Origin: Fimenecus sp051881435
GTDB lineage: Bacteria > Bacillota > Clostridia > Oscillospirales > Acutalibacteraceae
Direction of reading: 5' to 3'
DNA length: 64,000 bases
Assembly: GCA_051881435.1 (NCBI GenBank)
Contig: JBJEPW010000039.1
Location: forward strand, 1 to 64,000
Below the pieces are notes generated by a model. The model was not told the origin of the DNA, did not search any database, and saw only the letters and a list, made by a program, of their open reading frames with translations. The position numbers and the translations under genes are program-made. The stretch's first letter is position 1. Each line of letters begins with the position of its first letter. This document shows, piece after piece, positions 8,638 to 16,819 of this stretch.

Positions 8638-9056
8638 TGGAATATTCAGAAAAAGTAATGGAGCATTTTACACATCCCCACAATGTAGGCAAAATTGACG
8701 ATGCCGACGGCGTAGGCGAGGTAGGTAATGCAAAATGCGGAGATATTATGAAAATGTATCTCAAAATTGATAACGGCATTATCACAGATGTTAAATTCAA
8801 TACTTACGGCTGTGCTTCTGCAATCGCCACAAGCTCAATCGCAACGGATATGATTAAGGGCCAGCCTATATCCGAAGCATTAAAGCTTACAAATAAGGCT
8901 GTTGTTGAGGCTCTGGACGGACTTCCCGCAGTTAAAATTCACTGCTCTGTATTGGCTGAACAGGCAATAAAAGCGGCAGTTAAGGATTATTACGACAAAA
9001 ACGGCATTGAATATGATGAGGCAGAGTTCCATTTTAACGAGGAACACCATCATTGA
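8637..9056 (+). CDS. iscU: Fe-S scaffold protein IscU/NifU N-terminal type
   Basis: A 139-residue scaffold on which [2Fe-2S] and [4Fe-4S] clusters are built from IscS sulfur. The three cluster cysteines are C34 (NAKCGD), C59 (TYGCASA) and C103 (KIHCSVLAE); the residue after C34 is Gly-Asp, giving the usual Asp. The C-terminus ends with FNEEHHH, a histidine-rich tail seen in clostridial relatives. The start at 8637 overlaps the iscS stop by one base. The co-chaperones HscA/HscB and ferredoxin of the proteobacterial isc operon are absent, as usual in Firmicutes. Confidence 0.94.
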   Translation: MEYSEKVMEHFTHPHNVGKIDDADGVGEVGNAKCGDIMKMYLKIDNGIITDVKFNTYGCASAIATSSIATDMIKGQPISEALKLTNKAVVEALDGLPAVKIHCSVLAEQAIKAAVKDYYDKNGIEYDEAEFHFNEEHHH

Positions 9057-9061
9057 TTTAT

Positions 9062-9077
9062 CGGGGGCTTGCCCCCG
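9062..9077 (+). repeat. GC-rich hairpin between iscU and nadA
   Basis: CGGGGGC-TT-GCCCCCG forms a 7-bp stem with a 2-base loop and no T-run. The same GGGGGCTTGCCCCC core is found in the repeats at 11458-11529 and, with one change, at 39936. It may stabilise or process the mRNA within the operon. Confidence 0.6.
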
Positions 9078-9099
9078 CCGATAATAAAGGAAGATATAA

Positions 9100-10017
9100 A
9101 TGACAATAAGAGAAATGCAGGAGGAAATCCTCCGCTTAAAAAAAGAAAAGGATATTTGCATATTGGCGCATAGCTATGTTGCCCATGAGATAATTGAGAT
9201 TGCAGATTTCACCGGCGACAGCTTTCAGTTGAGCGTACTTGCCGAAAAGGCAAAGCAAAAAACCGTGCTTATGTGCGGAGTTCGTTTTATGGCGGAAACC
9301 GTAAAAATCCTTTCGCCCGATAAAAAGGTTGTCCTTGTAAGCCCCGTTGCAGGCTGTCCCATGGCAGAGCAGATGGATAAACAGCTTATAACACAGGTAA
9401 AAAAGGAGTATCCCGATTATACGGTTGTGGCTTATATTAACACAACGGCGGAGCTTAAAACCGTTTGCGATGTTTGCGTAACATCATCATCGGCTGTGAA
9501 AATAGTCAGCAGAATTGATAACGATAAAATCCTTTTCATTCCCGACTGTAATCTCGGCGCATATGTAGCAAAACAGCTTCCCGAAAAGACTTTCAAGCTT
9601 CTTCACGGCGGCTGTCCCATTCATGCAAGAATGAGCAAACGGGATGTGGAAAGAGCACGCAGCCTTTATCCCGATGCGCTGTTGCTTGTTCACCCGGAAT
9701 GTGTTCCCGAGGTTGTCAAGGAAGCCGATTTTGTGGGTTCCACCTCCGCAATAATGGATTTTGCAAAGAAAAGCGACAAAAAAGAGTTCATAATCGGAAC
9801 GGAAATCAGCATTGCCGAGCACTTGCAGTATGAGTGCCCCGAAAAGAGCTTCTATCCGCTTTCAAAGGAGCTTATATGCCCCAATATGAAATCAACAACT
9901 CTTGCCGATTTGTATAATGCCGTAAAGGGAAGAGGCGGCGAAGAAATAGAGCTTGACAGCGACACAATAAGAGATGCCAAGAAGTGCATTGATATGATGA
10001 TAAAGCTCGGAGAATAA
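9100..10017 (+). CDS. nadA: Quinolinate synthase
   Basis: A 305-residue NadA, which condenses iminoaspartate with dihydroxyacetone phosphate to quinolinate in NAD synthesis and needs a [4Fe-4S] cluster. Family motifs are ILAHSYVAHEI, the MCGVRFMAET cysteine, LVSPVAGCPMAEQM, the HGGCPIHARMS segment and the C-terminal LICPNMKSTTL cysteine. The partner enzymes NadB and NadC are not in this window. Its place between iscU and mnmA fits an enzyme that depends on cluster supply, and NadA plus a cysteine desulfurase is a recurrent pairing. The start ATG is 2 bases after the AAATG-free AAGGAAG site's spacer, with AAGGAAG at 9087-9093. Confidence 0.94.
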   Translation: MTIREMQEEILRLKKEKDICILAHSYVAHEIIEIADFTGDSFQLSVLAEKAKQKTVLMCGVRFMAETVKILSPDKKVVLVSPVAGCPMAEQMDKQLITQVKKEYPDYTVVAYINTTAELKTVCDVCVTSSSAVKIVSRIDNDKILFIPDCNLGAYVAKQLPEKTFKLLHGGCPIHARMSKRDVERARSLYPDALLLVHPECVPEVVKEADFVGSTSAIMDFAKKSDKKEFIIGTEISIAEHLQYECPEKSFYPLSKELICPNMKSTTLADLYNAVKGRGGEEIELDSDTIRDAKKCIDMMIKLGE

Positions 10018-10019
10018 TT

Positions 10020-11093
10020 ATGAGCAAAAAAGCAATTATTGCAATGAGCGGCGGCGTGGATAGCTCTGTCGCCGCTTTACTTATGAAAAAAGCAGGGTAT
10101 GACTGTATCGGCGCAACAATGAAGCTTTATACCAACGAGGATGCAAACATAAGCCGTGAAAACGGTTGCTGTTCACTTTCCGATGTTGAAGATGCAAAAA
10201 GCGTGGCTCATAAATTGGATATGCCATTTTATGTGTTCAATTTCACCGATAAGTTTCATGAATGTGTAATTGACAATTTTATAAAAGCTTATGAAAACGG
10301 TCAAACGCCTAATCCGTGTATTGACTGTAATAAATATCTTAAATTTGACAAAATGCTCGTCAGAATGAAAGAGATAAATTTCGATTTCGTTGTTACAGGC
10401 CACTATGCCCGCATTGAATATGACGAAAACAGCGGCAGATATTTGCTTAAAAAAGCTGTTGACGATACAAAAGACCAAAGCTATGTGCTTTATATGCTTA
10501 CTCAGGAGCAGTTAGCCCACATAATGTTTCCGTTGGGCGGTTACACAAAGGCGAAAATCCGTGAAATTGCCGAGGAAAACGGCTTTGTCAATGCAAGAAA
10601 GCACGACAGTCAGGATATATGCTTCGTTCCCGACGGTGACTACGCAGGCTTTATTGAGCGTTATTCGGGCAAAACTTTTGAAAACGGCGATTTTACCGAT
10701 AAAAACGGCAATGTGCTGGGCACACATAAGGGTATTATCAATTATACAATCGGTCAGCGTAAAGGCTTGGGAATAGCCTATAAAAAGCCACTGTATGTAT
10801 GCGATATTCAGCCGCTTACAAATAAAGTTATTCTTGGCGATAACGAGGATTTGTTTACGGATGAACTTACAGCGGACAATGTGAATATTATCACAAAACC
10901 CGATTTGTATGAGCCTGTGCGAGTTTGCGCCAAGGTGCGCTACCGTCATAAGGAACAGCCTGCAACGGCATGGCAGACCGATGACGGACTTCTTCATGTA
11001 AAATTTGACGAGCCGCAAAGAGCCATAACAAAAGGACAGTCGGTAGTCCTTTATGACGGAGATACAGTCATAGGCGGCGGCGTTATAATCTAA
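10020..11093 (+). CDS. mnmA: tRNA 2-thiouridine synthase MnmA
   Basis: A 357-residue tRNA-specific 2-thiouridylase that puts sulfur on U34 of tRNAs for Lys, Glu and Gln. The P-loop AMSGGVDSSVAA is at residues 8-19, the NPCIDCNKYLKF segment contains the first catalytic cysteine, and HDSQDICFVPDG contains the second. A C-terminal beta-barrel ends with GGGVII. It follows nadA by 2 bases and closes the iscS operon; IscS can deliver sulfur to MnmA directly. The hairpin-plus-T copy at 11095-11144 lies just after the stop and may act as the operon terminator. Confidence 0.95.
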   Translation: MSKKAIIAMSGGVDSSVAALLMKKAGYDCIGATMKLYTNEDANISRENGCCSLSDVEDAKSVAHKLDMPFYVFNFTDKFHECVIDNFIKAYENGQTPNPCIDCNKYLKFDKMLVRMKEINFDFVVTGHYARIEYDENSGRYLLKKAVDDTKDQSYVLYMLTQEQLAHIMFPLGGYTKAKIREIAEENGFVNARKHDSQDICFVPDGDYAGFIERYSGKTFENGDFTDKNGNVLGTHKGIINYTIGQRKGLGIAYKKPLYVCDIQPLTNKVILGDNEDLFTDELTADNVNIITKPDLYEPVRVCAKVRYRHKEQPATAWQTDDGLLHVKFDEPQRAITKGQSVVLYDGDTVIGGGVII

Positions 11094-11094
11094 A

Positions 11095-11144
11095 ATTGTT
11101 TCTTTTTTCGCAATACTGCGTGTCTCTCGGCTCGCAGTATTTTT
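11095..11144 (+). repeat. 50-bp terminator-like repeat, copy 1
   Basis: Identical to 11205-11254. Each copy contains a 9-bp stem AATACTGCG/CGCAGTATT followed by a T-run, so it can end transcription of the iscS operon. A diverged third partial copy begins at 11261. Confidence 0.8.
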
Positions 11145-11204
11145 ATACAGCTTCGCCTCCGACACATTGTCTTGCAAAAAAATAAATCAATTTTATAAAG
11201 ATGT

Positions 11205-11254
11205 ATTGTTTCTTTTTTCGCAATACTGCGTGTCTCTCGGCTCGCAGTATTTTT
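11205..11254 (+). repeat. 50-bp terminator-like repeat, copy 2
   Basis: Exact direct copy of 11095-11144 at a 110-bp offset, again with the AATACTGCG/CGCAGTATT stem and a run of seven T after it. Confidence 0.8.
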
Positions 11255-11260
11255 TTGTTT

Positions 11261-11592
11261 ATATTTTCGTAATACTGCATGTTTCTCGGCTCCCCTGAAA
11301 GGGGAGCTGTCATTTTCTGCGAAAATGACTGAGGGGTTATTTCGTAGGGGACAGAGCCTAAAATCGTCCCGCAAAAATCACATATATACCAACGGTGTCC
11401 TCGTAGGGGCGATTCACGAATCGCCCGCAAAATCCAAACCAAAACAAAATCCAACAGGGTAGGGCGGGGGCTTGCCCCCGCCGTCAATTTACAGGTAACC
11501 ATGCGGCGGGGGCAAGCCCCCGCCCTACCGGTAATCATAAAACTTAATAATAATTTGTAGGTGTCGATGTTTACATCGTCCCGCAAAATCAC
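11261..11592. repeat. Cluster of intergenic repeat modules
   Basis: No gene is credible in this 330-bp stretch. It holds a partial third copy of the 50-bp repeat joined to a GCTCCCC...GGGGAGC hairpin (about 11290-11306) and a CATTTTC...GAAAATG hairpin, then modules opening GTAGG and closing with CCCGCAAAATC-like ends at 11344-11381, 11403-11434 and 11557-11592, and a pair of 26-bp inverted arms (11458-11483 and 11504-11529) around a 20-bp loop. Open frames on the minus strand here are repeat-encoded and lack protein-like composition. Confidence 0.8.
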
Positions 11593-11615
11593 ATTAAATC
11601 CACGGCGAAAATATG

Positions 11616-11644
11616 TTGAAATGATAACCGTATTCTGTTACAAT
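11616..11644 (+). promoter_or_regulatory. Promoter of beta-mannosidase
   Basis: TTGAAA (11616-11621) and TACAAT (11639-11644) have 17-bp spacing, 31 bp before the mannosidase ATG. Confidence 0.65.
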
Positions 11645-11674
11645 AAAACCAAATAAAACTTTGGGGTAATAAAT

Positions 11675-14143
11675 ATGAAAAATTATTCATTAAACGGCGA
11701 GTGGAAAATGCTCCGTGAAAAAACAGGCGAAGCTTATACGGTCAGCGTACCGAATGATAACTACACACAGCTTTTAGCGGCAGGCGCAATACCCGACCCC
11801 TATTATGGTACAAATGAAAAAGAAGTTCAGTGGGTTGGCAGGGAAAAATGGATTTACGAAAAAACATTTTCACTGAAAGACGAGGATTTGGAGTGCAGAA
11901 GGGTACTCCTGTCCTGCAATGCCCTTGATACTCTATGCGAGGTCTATATAAACGGCACTCTGGCGGGAAAAGGCGAAAATGCCTTTATAAAATATGAGTT
12001 TGATATTAAGCCTTTTGTAAATGAGGGCGCAAACACCGTTAAAATCATTTTTATGCCCCCTGTTGAGTATGCCGAAAATCTTCAAAATGAAAAACCTCTG
12101 CCCAAAAACTGTAACGGTACAGACGGCATTGCCTATATCCGCAAGCCTGCCTGCCATTTCGGCTGGGACTGGGGCCCCTCAATACCCCTTTCGGGAATAA
12201 CGGACGATATTTCCGTTTTGTGCTTTGATAACCGATTGGAAGATTTGCAGATAAAGCAAATCCATAAAGACGGTAAAGTTACACTCAAAATAAATCCCGT
12301 TGTTGACGGAACAGGGGAGGCGGAGGGAAAAGTAATCTGCCCCGACGGCGCTGAAATCCCCTTTAAAGGTGAAAGTGAAATTTTAATAGAAAACCCGGAA
12401 CTTTGGTGGACTCGTGAACTTTCGGGCAAGGAACGTCAGCCTCTTTATACGGTAACTGCGGAGCTTGACGGTTCAAGTATCACAAAAAAAACAGGACTTC
12501 GCACAATCCGTCTTGACCGTGACGCTGATGAATTCGGCGGCAATTTCTGCTTTTATTTAAACGGTGTGCCCATATTTGCAAAGGGCGCAAACTGGATTAT
12601 TCCCGATTCACTTATAGGCAGATGCACAAACGAAACGATTGACTATTACATAGACAGCGCCTTGCAGGCAAATTTCAATATGATAAGAGTTTGGGGCGGC
12701 GCGTATTACGCAAGCGATTATTTCCTCGAAAAATGTGACGAGTGCGGCTTGCTCATTTGGCAGGACTTTATGTTTGCCTGCCTTATGTACCCATTTTATG
12801 AGGACGATTTCCGTAAAAATGTATTGGCTGAAATAAAGTTTAATGTGGAGCGTATGAAGCATCATCCCTCCATTGCGCTTTGGGGCGGAAATAATGAGAT
12901 TGAAACAATGTTCTCATATATGCCGGCAAATCTTAAAATCGTTCAGTGGTATAAAAAGTTCTTTTATGAGATTTTAAAAGATTATGTAACGGAAATTGAC
13001 GGCGACATTCCCTATATCCCCACTTCACCCATCGGCGAGGATTTCCGAAAGGGCGTAACAGGGGACGCTTGGGGCGATACCCATATGTGGAATGTGTGGC
13101 ACGGCCAAAAGCCCCTTAATTATTACCGGAAGCGTATGACACGCTTTTGCAGTGAGTTCGGGCTTGAATCTCTGCCCTCAGCCGACGCTGTGCGCACCTT
13201 TGCCGAGGAAAAGGATATGGGACTTACAACCGAGGTGTTTAATTCCCATCAGAAGTGCCGCAACGGCAACCGCAAAATGCTTTTTTATCTTCTTGAAAAG
13301 TTTTACGAGGCAGAGCACTTTGAGGATATGGTCTATATGACAGGTCTTATCCAAAAAGAGTGCATTGCCGATGCCACCGAGCATTGGCGCAGAAACAGAG
13401 GCCGTTGCAACGGCTCCCTTTTCTGGCAGTATAACGATTGCTGGCAGGCTCCCTCTTGGTCAAGCGTTGACTATACGGGAAAATGGAAGCCTTTGCAGTA
13501 CCACGCAAGACATTTCTTTGAGCCTTTGTGCGTATCCGTTGAGGAAACAAAAAAAGACTTTAAAATCTATTGTATAAATGATTTGACCGCAGAACAGCAA
13601 GTAACTGTTTCCTATACCCTTGCATCCCTTGACGGCAAAGTTATAAAGGAAAAAACGCTTGAAACAGTATTAAAGCCGCTTTCAAGCGCAGTAGTTGCCC
13701 ACGAAAAGGTGAGCGGAAACAAAAAGGATATGTTTTTATCCGTTAAGATGATGAGAGACGGCAAGGTAATATCACAGCGCACAAAAATCTTTGTTCCCGA
13801 CCGTGATTTGATGCTTAAAAGCGGTACAATAAAGAAAACCGTGTCTTATAAGGACGGAGAATTAACGGTAAAACTCATTTCTCCCGTATTCTGCCGCAGT
13901 GTAATGGTGGATATAAAGGATTTCCCAACACCGTTCTCCGATAACTACTTTGACCTTTTACCCAACGAGGAAAAGACAGTAACGGTTAAAACCGATAAAG
14001 AGTACAAAGCCGAAGATGTAACGGTAAAATCCCTTGCGGATATCCCCGTTAAAAAATCAAAGCTCAAAGCACAGCTTTACCGCATAAAATTTGCCCTTGA
14101 GCCTGAAAACATTGCAAATTGGTTTTGGTATTCGGTGAATTGA
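11675..14143 (+). CDS. GH2 beta-mannosidase
   Basis: An 822-residue glycoside hydrolase family 2 enzyme of the beta-mannosidase subgroup, which removes terminal beta-mannose from mannan or N-glycan fragments. Subgroup hallmarks are the CHFGWDWGPSIP segment (160-171), the acid/base in LWGGNNEIE (E408) and the nucleophile region RFCSEFGLESLP (E494). There is no signal peptide, so it is probably cytoplasmic. It has its own promoter. The last 46 bp including the stop (14099-14144) are repeated, with two mismatches, at 15542-15587, marking a rearrangement between this gene and mtaB. Confidence 0.93.
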   Translation: MKNYSLNGEWKMLREKTGEAYTVSVPNDNYTQLLAAGAIPDPYYGTNEKEVQWVGREKWIYEKTFSLKDEDLECRRVLLSCNALDTLCEVYINGTLAGKGENAFIKYEFDIKPFVNEGANTVKIIFMPPVEYAENLQNEKPLPKNCNGTDGIAYIRKPACHFGWDWGPSIPLSGITDDISVLCFDNRLEDLQIKQIHKDGKVTLKINPVVDGTGEAEGKVICPDGAEIPFKGESEILIENPELWWTRELSGKERQPLYTVTAELDGSSITKKTGLRTIRLDRDADEFGGNFCFYLNGVPIFAKGANWIIPDSLIGRCTNETIDYYIDSALQANFNMIRVWGGAYYASDYFLEKCDECGLLIWQDFMFACLMYPFYEDDFRKNVLAEIKFNVERMKHHPSIALWGGNNEIETMFSYMPANLKIVQWYKKFFYEILKDYVTEIDGDIPYIPTSPIGEDFRKGVTGDAWGDTHMWNVWHGQKPLNYYRKRMTRFCSEFGLESLPSADAVRTFAEEKDMGLTTEVFNSHQKCRNGNRKMLFYLLEKFYEAEHFEDMVYMTGLIQKECIADATEHWRRNRGRCNGSLFWQYNDCWQAPSWSSVDYTGKWKPLQYHARHFFEPLCVSVEETKKDFKIYCINDLTAEQQVTVSYTLASLDGKVIKEKTLETVLKPLSSAVVAHEKVSGNKKDMFLSVKMMRDGKVISQRTKIFVPDRDLMLKSGTIKKTVSYKDGELTVKLISPVFCRSVMVDIKDFPTPFSDNYFDLLPNEEKTVTVKTDKEYKAEDVTVKSLADIPVKKSKLKAQLYRIKFALEPENIANWFWYSVN

Positions 14144-14154
14144 AAAAAGTATGT

Positions 14155-14183
14155 TGCAATTCGCGTCATAGTATGTTAAACTG
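14155..14183 (+). promoter_or_regulatory. Promoter of cassette A gene
   Basis: TTGCAA (14155-14160) and TAAACT (14178-14183) have 17-bp spacing, 50 bp before the zinc-ribbon gene. Confidence 0.5.
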
Positions 14184-14233
14184 AAAGCGACTTGTTTCGA
14201 CAAGTTGTTATATGAGAAAAAGGAGTTTTGAAA

Positions 14234-15121
14234 ATGTTTTGTAGTAAATGCGGAGCAAATAACGCCGACGGAGTAGCTTTTTGCACTTCCTGCGGAGCTC
14301 CACTTCCCGCTAAGCCTGCGGCGCCTGTTCAGCCGGCAGCACCCGTTCAACCTGCAGCACCTGTTCAGCCGCAAAAGCCGAAAAATAATAAAGGCCTTAT
14401 TATCGGCATTGTTGCAGGTATAGTCGCTTTAATTGCTATAATTGGTATTTTAGTTTGGGTTTTTGTTTTTAAAGATAAAGACGATAACGACAGTGATGAC
14501 AAATCAAACAAAACAAAGGTAGAAGATACCGTTAATAATGACGAGAATAACGAGGACAGCGGCAAAAACAGCGACAAGAACAATGATAAGAACAGCAACA
14601 AGAATGATAATAAGAACAACAATAGTAATGACGGTAAGAACAACAGCTCAGTTACTTCCGACCCCAAGCATGACAGCAAGGTAGTCGGCAGATGGAAGAT
14701 GGTTATGGAAGAGGATTTGGGCGACGGAGATGTACTCCAAATGGTTGCCTACATGGAGTTTAAGGCAGACGGTACCTGCAAAGCCTATTTTAATGAGAGC
14801 GAACTCAGAAAATCCATGACCGACGCTTTGTATTCGTCTATGTCCAGTGCGTTGGGCGGCTCTTATACAAATTCCCAGATTGATCAACTGTTGGCAGAGT
14901 CCGGTCAGCAGTCAGTTGCCGAAATGGTTGATGAATTTATAGTAGAGTTTGCTCAGGAAGGCTTTGAGTTTGAAGGATATTGGGAAACGGATAACGGAAC
15001 AATAGTTTCATGGGAAGAGGGTCAGAGTAAGGAAGACGAATACCCGTCAAACTATACTGTTTCCGCAGACGGTAAAACATTGGAAATCGAAGATATGGGA
15101 TTCCCCATGGAAAGAGTATAA
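14234..15121 (+). CDS. Zinc-ribbon membrane protein with extracytoplasmic domain
   Basis: A 295-residue protein of unknown function. It begins with a zinc ribbon (MFCSKCGANN...FCTSCGAP, four cysteines), then three APVQP repeats, one transmembrane helix (about 57-79), an Asp/Asn/Lys-rich linker (about 80-148) and a folded C-terminal domain starting GRWKMVMEED that ends with an EYWET/TLEIEDMGF-like beta-rich region resembling lipocalin-like domains. The ribbon is probably cytosolic and the C-terminal domain outside. The ATG at 14234 is chosen because AGGAG (14221-14225) lies 8 bases upstream; a TTG at 14228 is too close. It is the only gene of cassette A, between the mannosidase and a mtaB fragment. 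It is probably a variable accessory surface protein (inference). Confidence 0.75.
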   Translation: MFCSKCGANNADGVAFCTSCGAPLPAKPAAPVQPAAPVQPAAPVQPQKPKNNKGLIIGIVAGIVALIAIIGILVWVFVFKDKDDNDSDDKSNKTKVEDTVNNDENNEDSGKNSDKNNDKNSNKNDNKNNNSNDGKNNSSVTSDPKHDSKVVGRWKMVMEEDLGDGDVLQMVAYMEFKADGTCKAYFNESELRKSMTDALYSSMSSALGGSYTNSQIDQLLAESGQQSVAEMVDEFIVEFAQEGFEFEGYWETDNGTIVSWEEGQSKEDEYPSNYTVSADGKTLEIEDMGFPMERV

Positions 15122-15132
15122 TATAAAAAAAT

Positions 15133-15162
15133 AAAAAGGAGGCCGTCAGGTCTCCTTTTTTT
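15133..15162 (+). terminator. Terminator of cassette A
   Basis: A 12-bp stem, AAAAAGGAGGCC (15133-15144) with GGTCTCCTTTTT (15149-15160), loop GTCA, followed by more T. Reading the other way it would also end the mtaB-derived fragment. Confidence 0.85.
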
Positions 15163-15539
15163 ATATCAACTTTCCCATGCAAAAATCCGTATCATAATCG
15201 GTAATCAAAACATCAACAATGCTTCCAATTCGGGCATTGCCCATAACCTTAACAGGTGTGTAATTCGGCGTGTATCCGAACATTTCGCCGTCTTTCGGCT
15301 TGCCTTCAATAAGTACGGAAACGGTTTTGCCTATCTGCTTTTTCATAAATTCCGCTCTTATTTTGTCAGCAGTTTTTGAAAGCTCGGCAACACGGTGCGC
15401 CTTTACACTTTTTTAAATCTGCCCCTCCATTTTGTCCGCAACCGTTCCGCTTCTGCGCGAATAGGGGAAGATATGTATTTTCTCAAAGCCTATTTTTTCG
15501 GCAAATTTTACCGTATCACCGAAATCTTGCTCTGTTTCC
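15161..15539 (-). pseudogene. Duplicate 3' fragment of mtaB
   Basis: These 379 bp match 16809-17187 without an indel (constant offset of 1648) and with only a handful of substitutions, most within the last 30 bp of the gene and near the junction. The fragment includes the same in-frame UAA (15413-15415) as the complete locus and the 61-codon TRAM segment starting MKKQIGKTVSV. The upstream part of mtaB is missing: the match breaks off at 15539, two bases before a copy of the mannosidase tail. It is probably not expressed as a functional protein. Confidence 0.85.
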
Positions 15540-15541
15540 CG

Positions 15542-15587
15542 GAGCCTGAAAGCATCGCAAATTGGTTTTGGTATTCGGTGAATTGAA
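15542..15587 (+). repeat. Duplicate of the beta-mannosidase 3' end
   Basis: Forty-six bp equal to 14099-14144 except two changes, including the mannosidase stop codon. Homology ends right after the stop. It starts two bases after the mtaB-derived segment ends, so 15540-15541 is the recombination junction. Confidence 0.9.
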
Positions 15588-15642
15588 TTATTTTTAAAAT
15601 ATTTATTTTTTTGTATGTTTTTTCACTTTTTTTGTAATAGAA

Positions 15643-15672
15643 TTGACATTTCGATAATGAACATGCTATGAT
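15643..15672 (+). promoter_or_regulatory. Promoter of cassette B
   Basis: TTGACA (15643-15648) and TATGAT (15667-15672) have 18-bp spacing, 80 bp before the secreted-protein gene. Confidence 0.65.
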
Positions 15673-15751
15673 TTTTACAGATAGTGTGGTTCCAATAATT
15701 GACTTTTAGTACTGATGTGTCTGTTATTAAAATGATAAAGGAGACTATTTT

Positions 15752-16543
15752 ATGAAAAAAACAAAAATGATTATTTCGATTGTTGTAGTTTGCATAATTG
15801 TTTGGTCAACTGTTGTTCCGAGTTTTGCATATTCACCATATGAAGTGCTTTTGCAAAAGGGTTTTTCTCCTGATTTCCTCAAGGTGTTCTCTGATGCACA
15901 ACTTTTAAAAATATGTAATAAAATTGGAACAGATCATGTATTCTCAATCAACTCAACAACTATTCATCTTAAAGAAGGCAATACGGATAATCAAACATAT
16001 GGAGCAATATCAGAAACTTCAATGGACTTGAGTGTTAATGCTATAGTATTAACTGACGGTCAGATTTTTACAGGTGTGTTGGTGATTGTAGGTTGGGAGT
16101 GGTTGGACGGAAAACCGGTCATTAGACAAACGGATTCAATATCTGTAAACTGGGATGCTTCAGTTTTTAACTTAAAGTCGGATTCTTTTTATAGTGCTGA
16201 TATGTACAGGATAATTCATTCGCCTGAGGATTGGAGCATTAGTAAAGAGTATAATAGACCGGCTGAAGCAAATCAGGGCGGCGTAGGCTTTTATACTTCT
16301 TTGATGGATGACTATACAAACTATTCTGTTGCTAACGGCGGAGTGGCAATGTTTAACTTAAATACTAATAGTTCATGTACTATCGGTAATAGCCATACCA
16401 CAAGTATAAATGTTCAATATGTCCATAATAGAAGTGTGTTTATACCGTCACTTTCTTTTTCAAAAACCGGTACATCTGTTTCCATTGGTTCTATAGCATT
16501 ATTTACTGATTCGGCTTCAGATACCGTTAATGTGACTTATTAA
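15752..16543 (+). CDS. Secreted protein of unknown function (cassette B)
   Basis: A 263-residue protein that I do not recognise. A clear signal peptide (residues 1-26: lysines, hydrophobic core, PSFA cleavage) shows export. The mature part begins YSPYEVLLQKGFSPDFL and contains a DAQLLKICNKIG helix; the rest looks beta-rich, with many Ser, Thr and Asn, and has few cysteines. It has an AAAGGAG ribosome-binding site, its own promoter and lower GC content than the flanking metabolic genes. Together with the next small membrane protein it forms cassette B, which sits at the same mannosidase-mtaB site as cassette A. Confidence 0.75.
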   Translation: MKKTKMIISIVVVCIIVWSTVVPSFAYSPYEVLLQKGFSPDFLKVFSDAQLLKICNKIGTDHVFSINSTTIHLKEGNTDNQTYGAISETSMDLSVNAIVLTDGQIFTGVLVIVGWEWLDGKPVIRQTDSISVNWDASVFNLKSDSFYSADMYRIIHSPEDWSISKEYNRPAEANQGGVGFYTSLMDDYTNYSVANGGVAMFNLNTNSSCTIGNSHTTSINVQYVHNRSVFIPSLSFSKTGTSVSIGSIALFTDSASDTVNVTY

Positions 16544-16564
16544 TGATTAAAAAAGGAGATCGCA

Positions 16565-16771
16565 ATGAATACTATGCCATTGATTAAAATGCTTTTCGGT
16601 ATTGCATTGATTCTGTGCGGAGTCGTACTCGGCGTTTGCCAAGGCTTATATTTGGCGTTGGCTTTTGCCGCTGTCGGGCTTTTTGTGTGTATTTATGCGC
16701 TTATCGGTGCAATGCCCGATGATAAACCTCCAAAAAAGAAAGAAGATCAGGATAGTGATAAAAAAGAATAA
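16565..16771 (+). CDS. Small two-helix membrane protein (cassette B)
   Basis: A 68-residue protein with two hydrophobic helices (about 7-28 and 29-48) and a charged, lysine- and aspartate-rich tail (PDDKPPKKKEDQ). No family is recognised. It begins 21 bases after the secreted-protein gene with an AAAGGAG site, so the two are cotranscribed; it may anchor or assist that product (inference). A long hairpin follows the stop. Confidence 0.65.
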   Translation: MNTMPLIKMLFGIALILCGVVLGVCQGLYLALAFAAVGLFVCIYALIGAMPDDKPPKKKEDQDSDKKE

Positions 16772-16819
16772 TTGATATAAAACCGAGCCGCCTTATGACG
16801 GCTCGGTTTTATATCAATT
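16770..16819. terminator. Bidirectional terminator, cassette B / mtaB
   Basis: A 21-bp perfect stem (16770-16790 with 16799-16819, loop CCTTATGA) lies between the convergent genes. T-rich arms on both sides let it work in both directions, and it includes the ancestral mtaB stop codon. Confidence 0.8.

Noticed and set aside
10512..11177. 221-codon frame opposite mnmA
   Set aside because: It is antisense to conserved MnmA sequence and runs into the repeat cluster.
11095..11254. Possible CRISPR array
   Set aside because: Only two exact copies, with one 60-bp spacer; repeats are terminator-like and no cas gene is present.
11090..11592. Minus-strand open frames of 94 and 149 codons
   Set aside because: They run through the repeat cluster and encode translated repeats (for example the KNTASRETRSIAKKE phrase repeated); no ribosome-binding site and no protein-like composition.
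14290..14375. DNA tandem repeat encoding APVQP units
   Set aside because: Three imperfect copies explained as a proline-rich linker within the zinc-ribbon protein, not a separate element.
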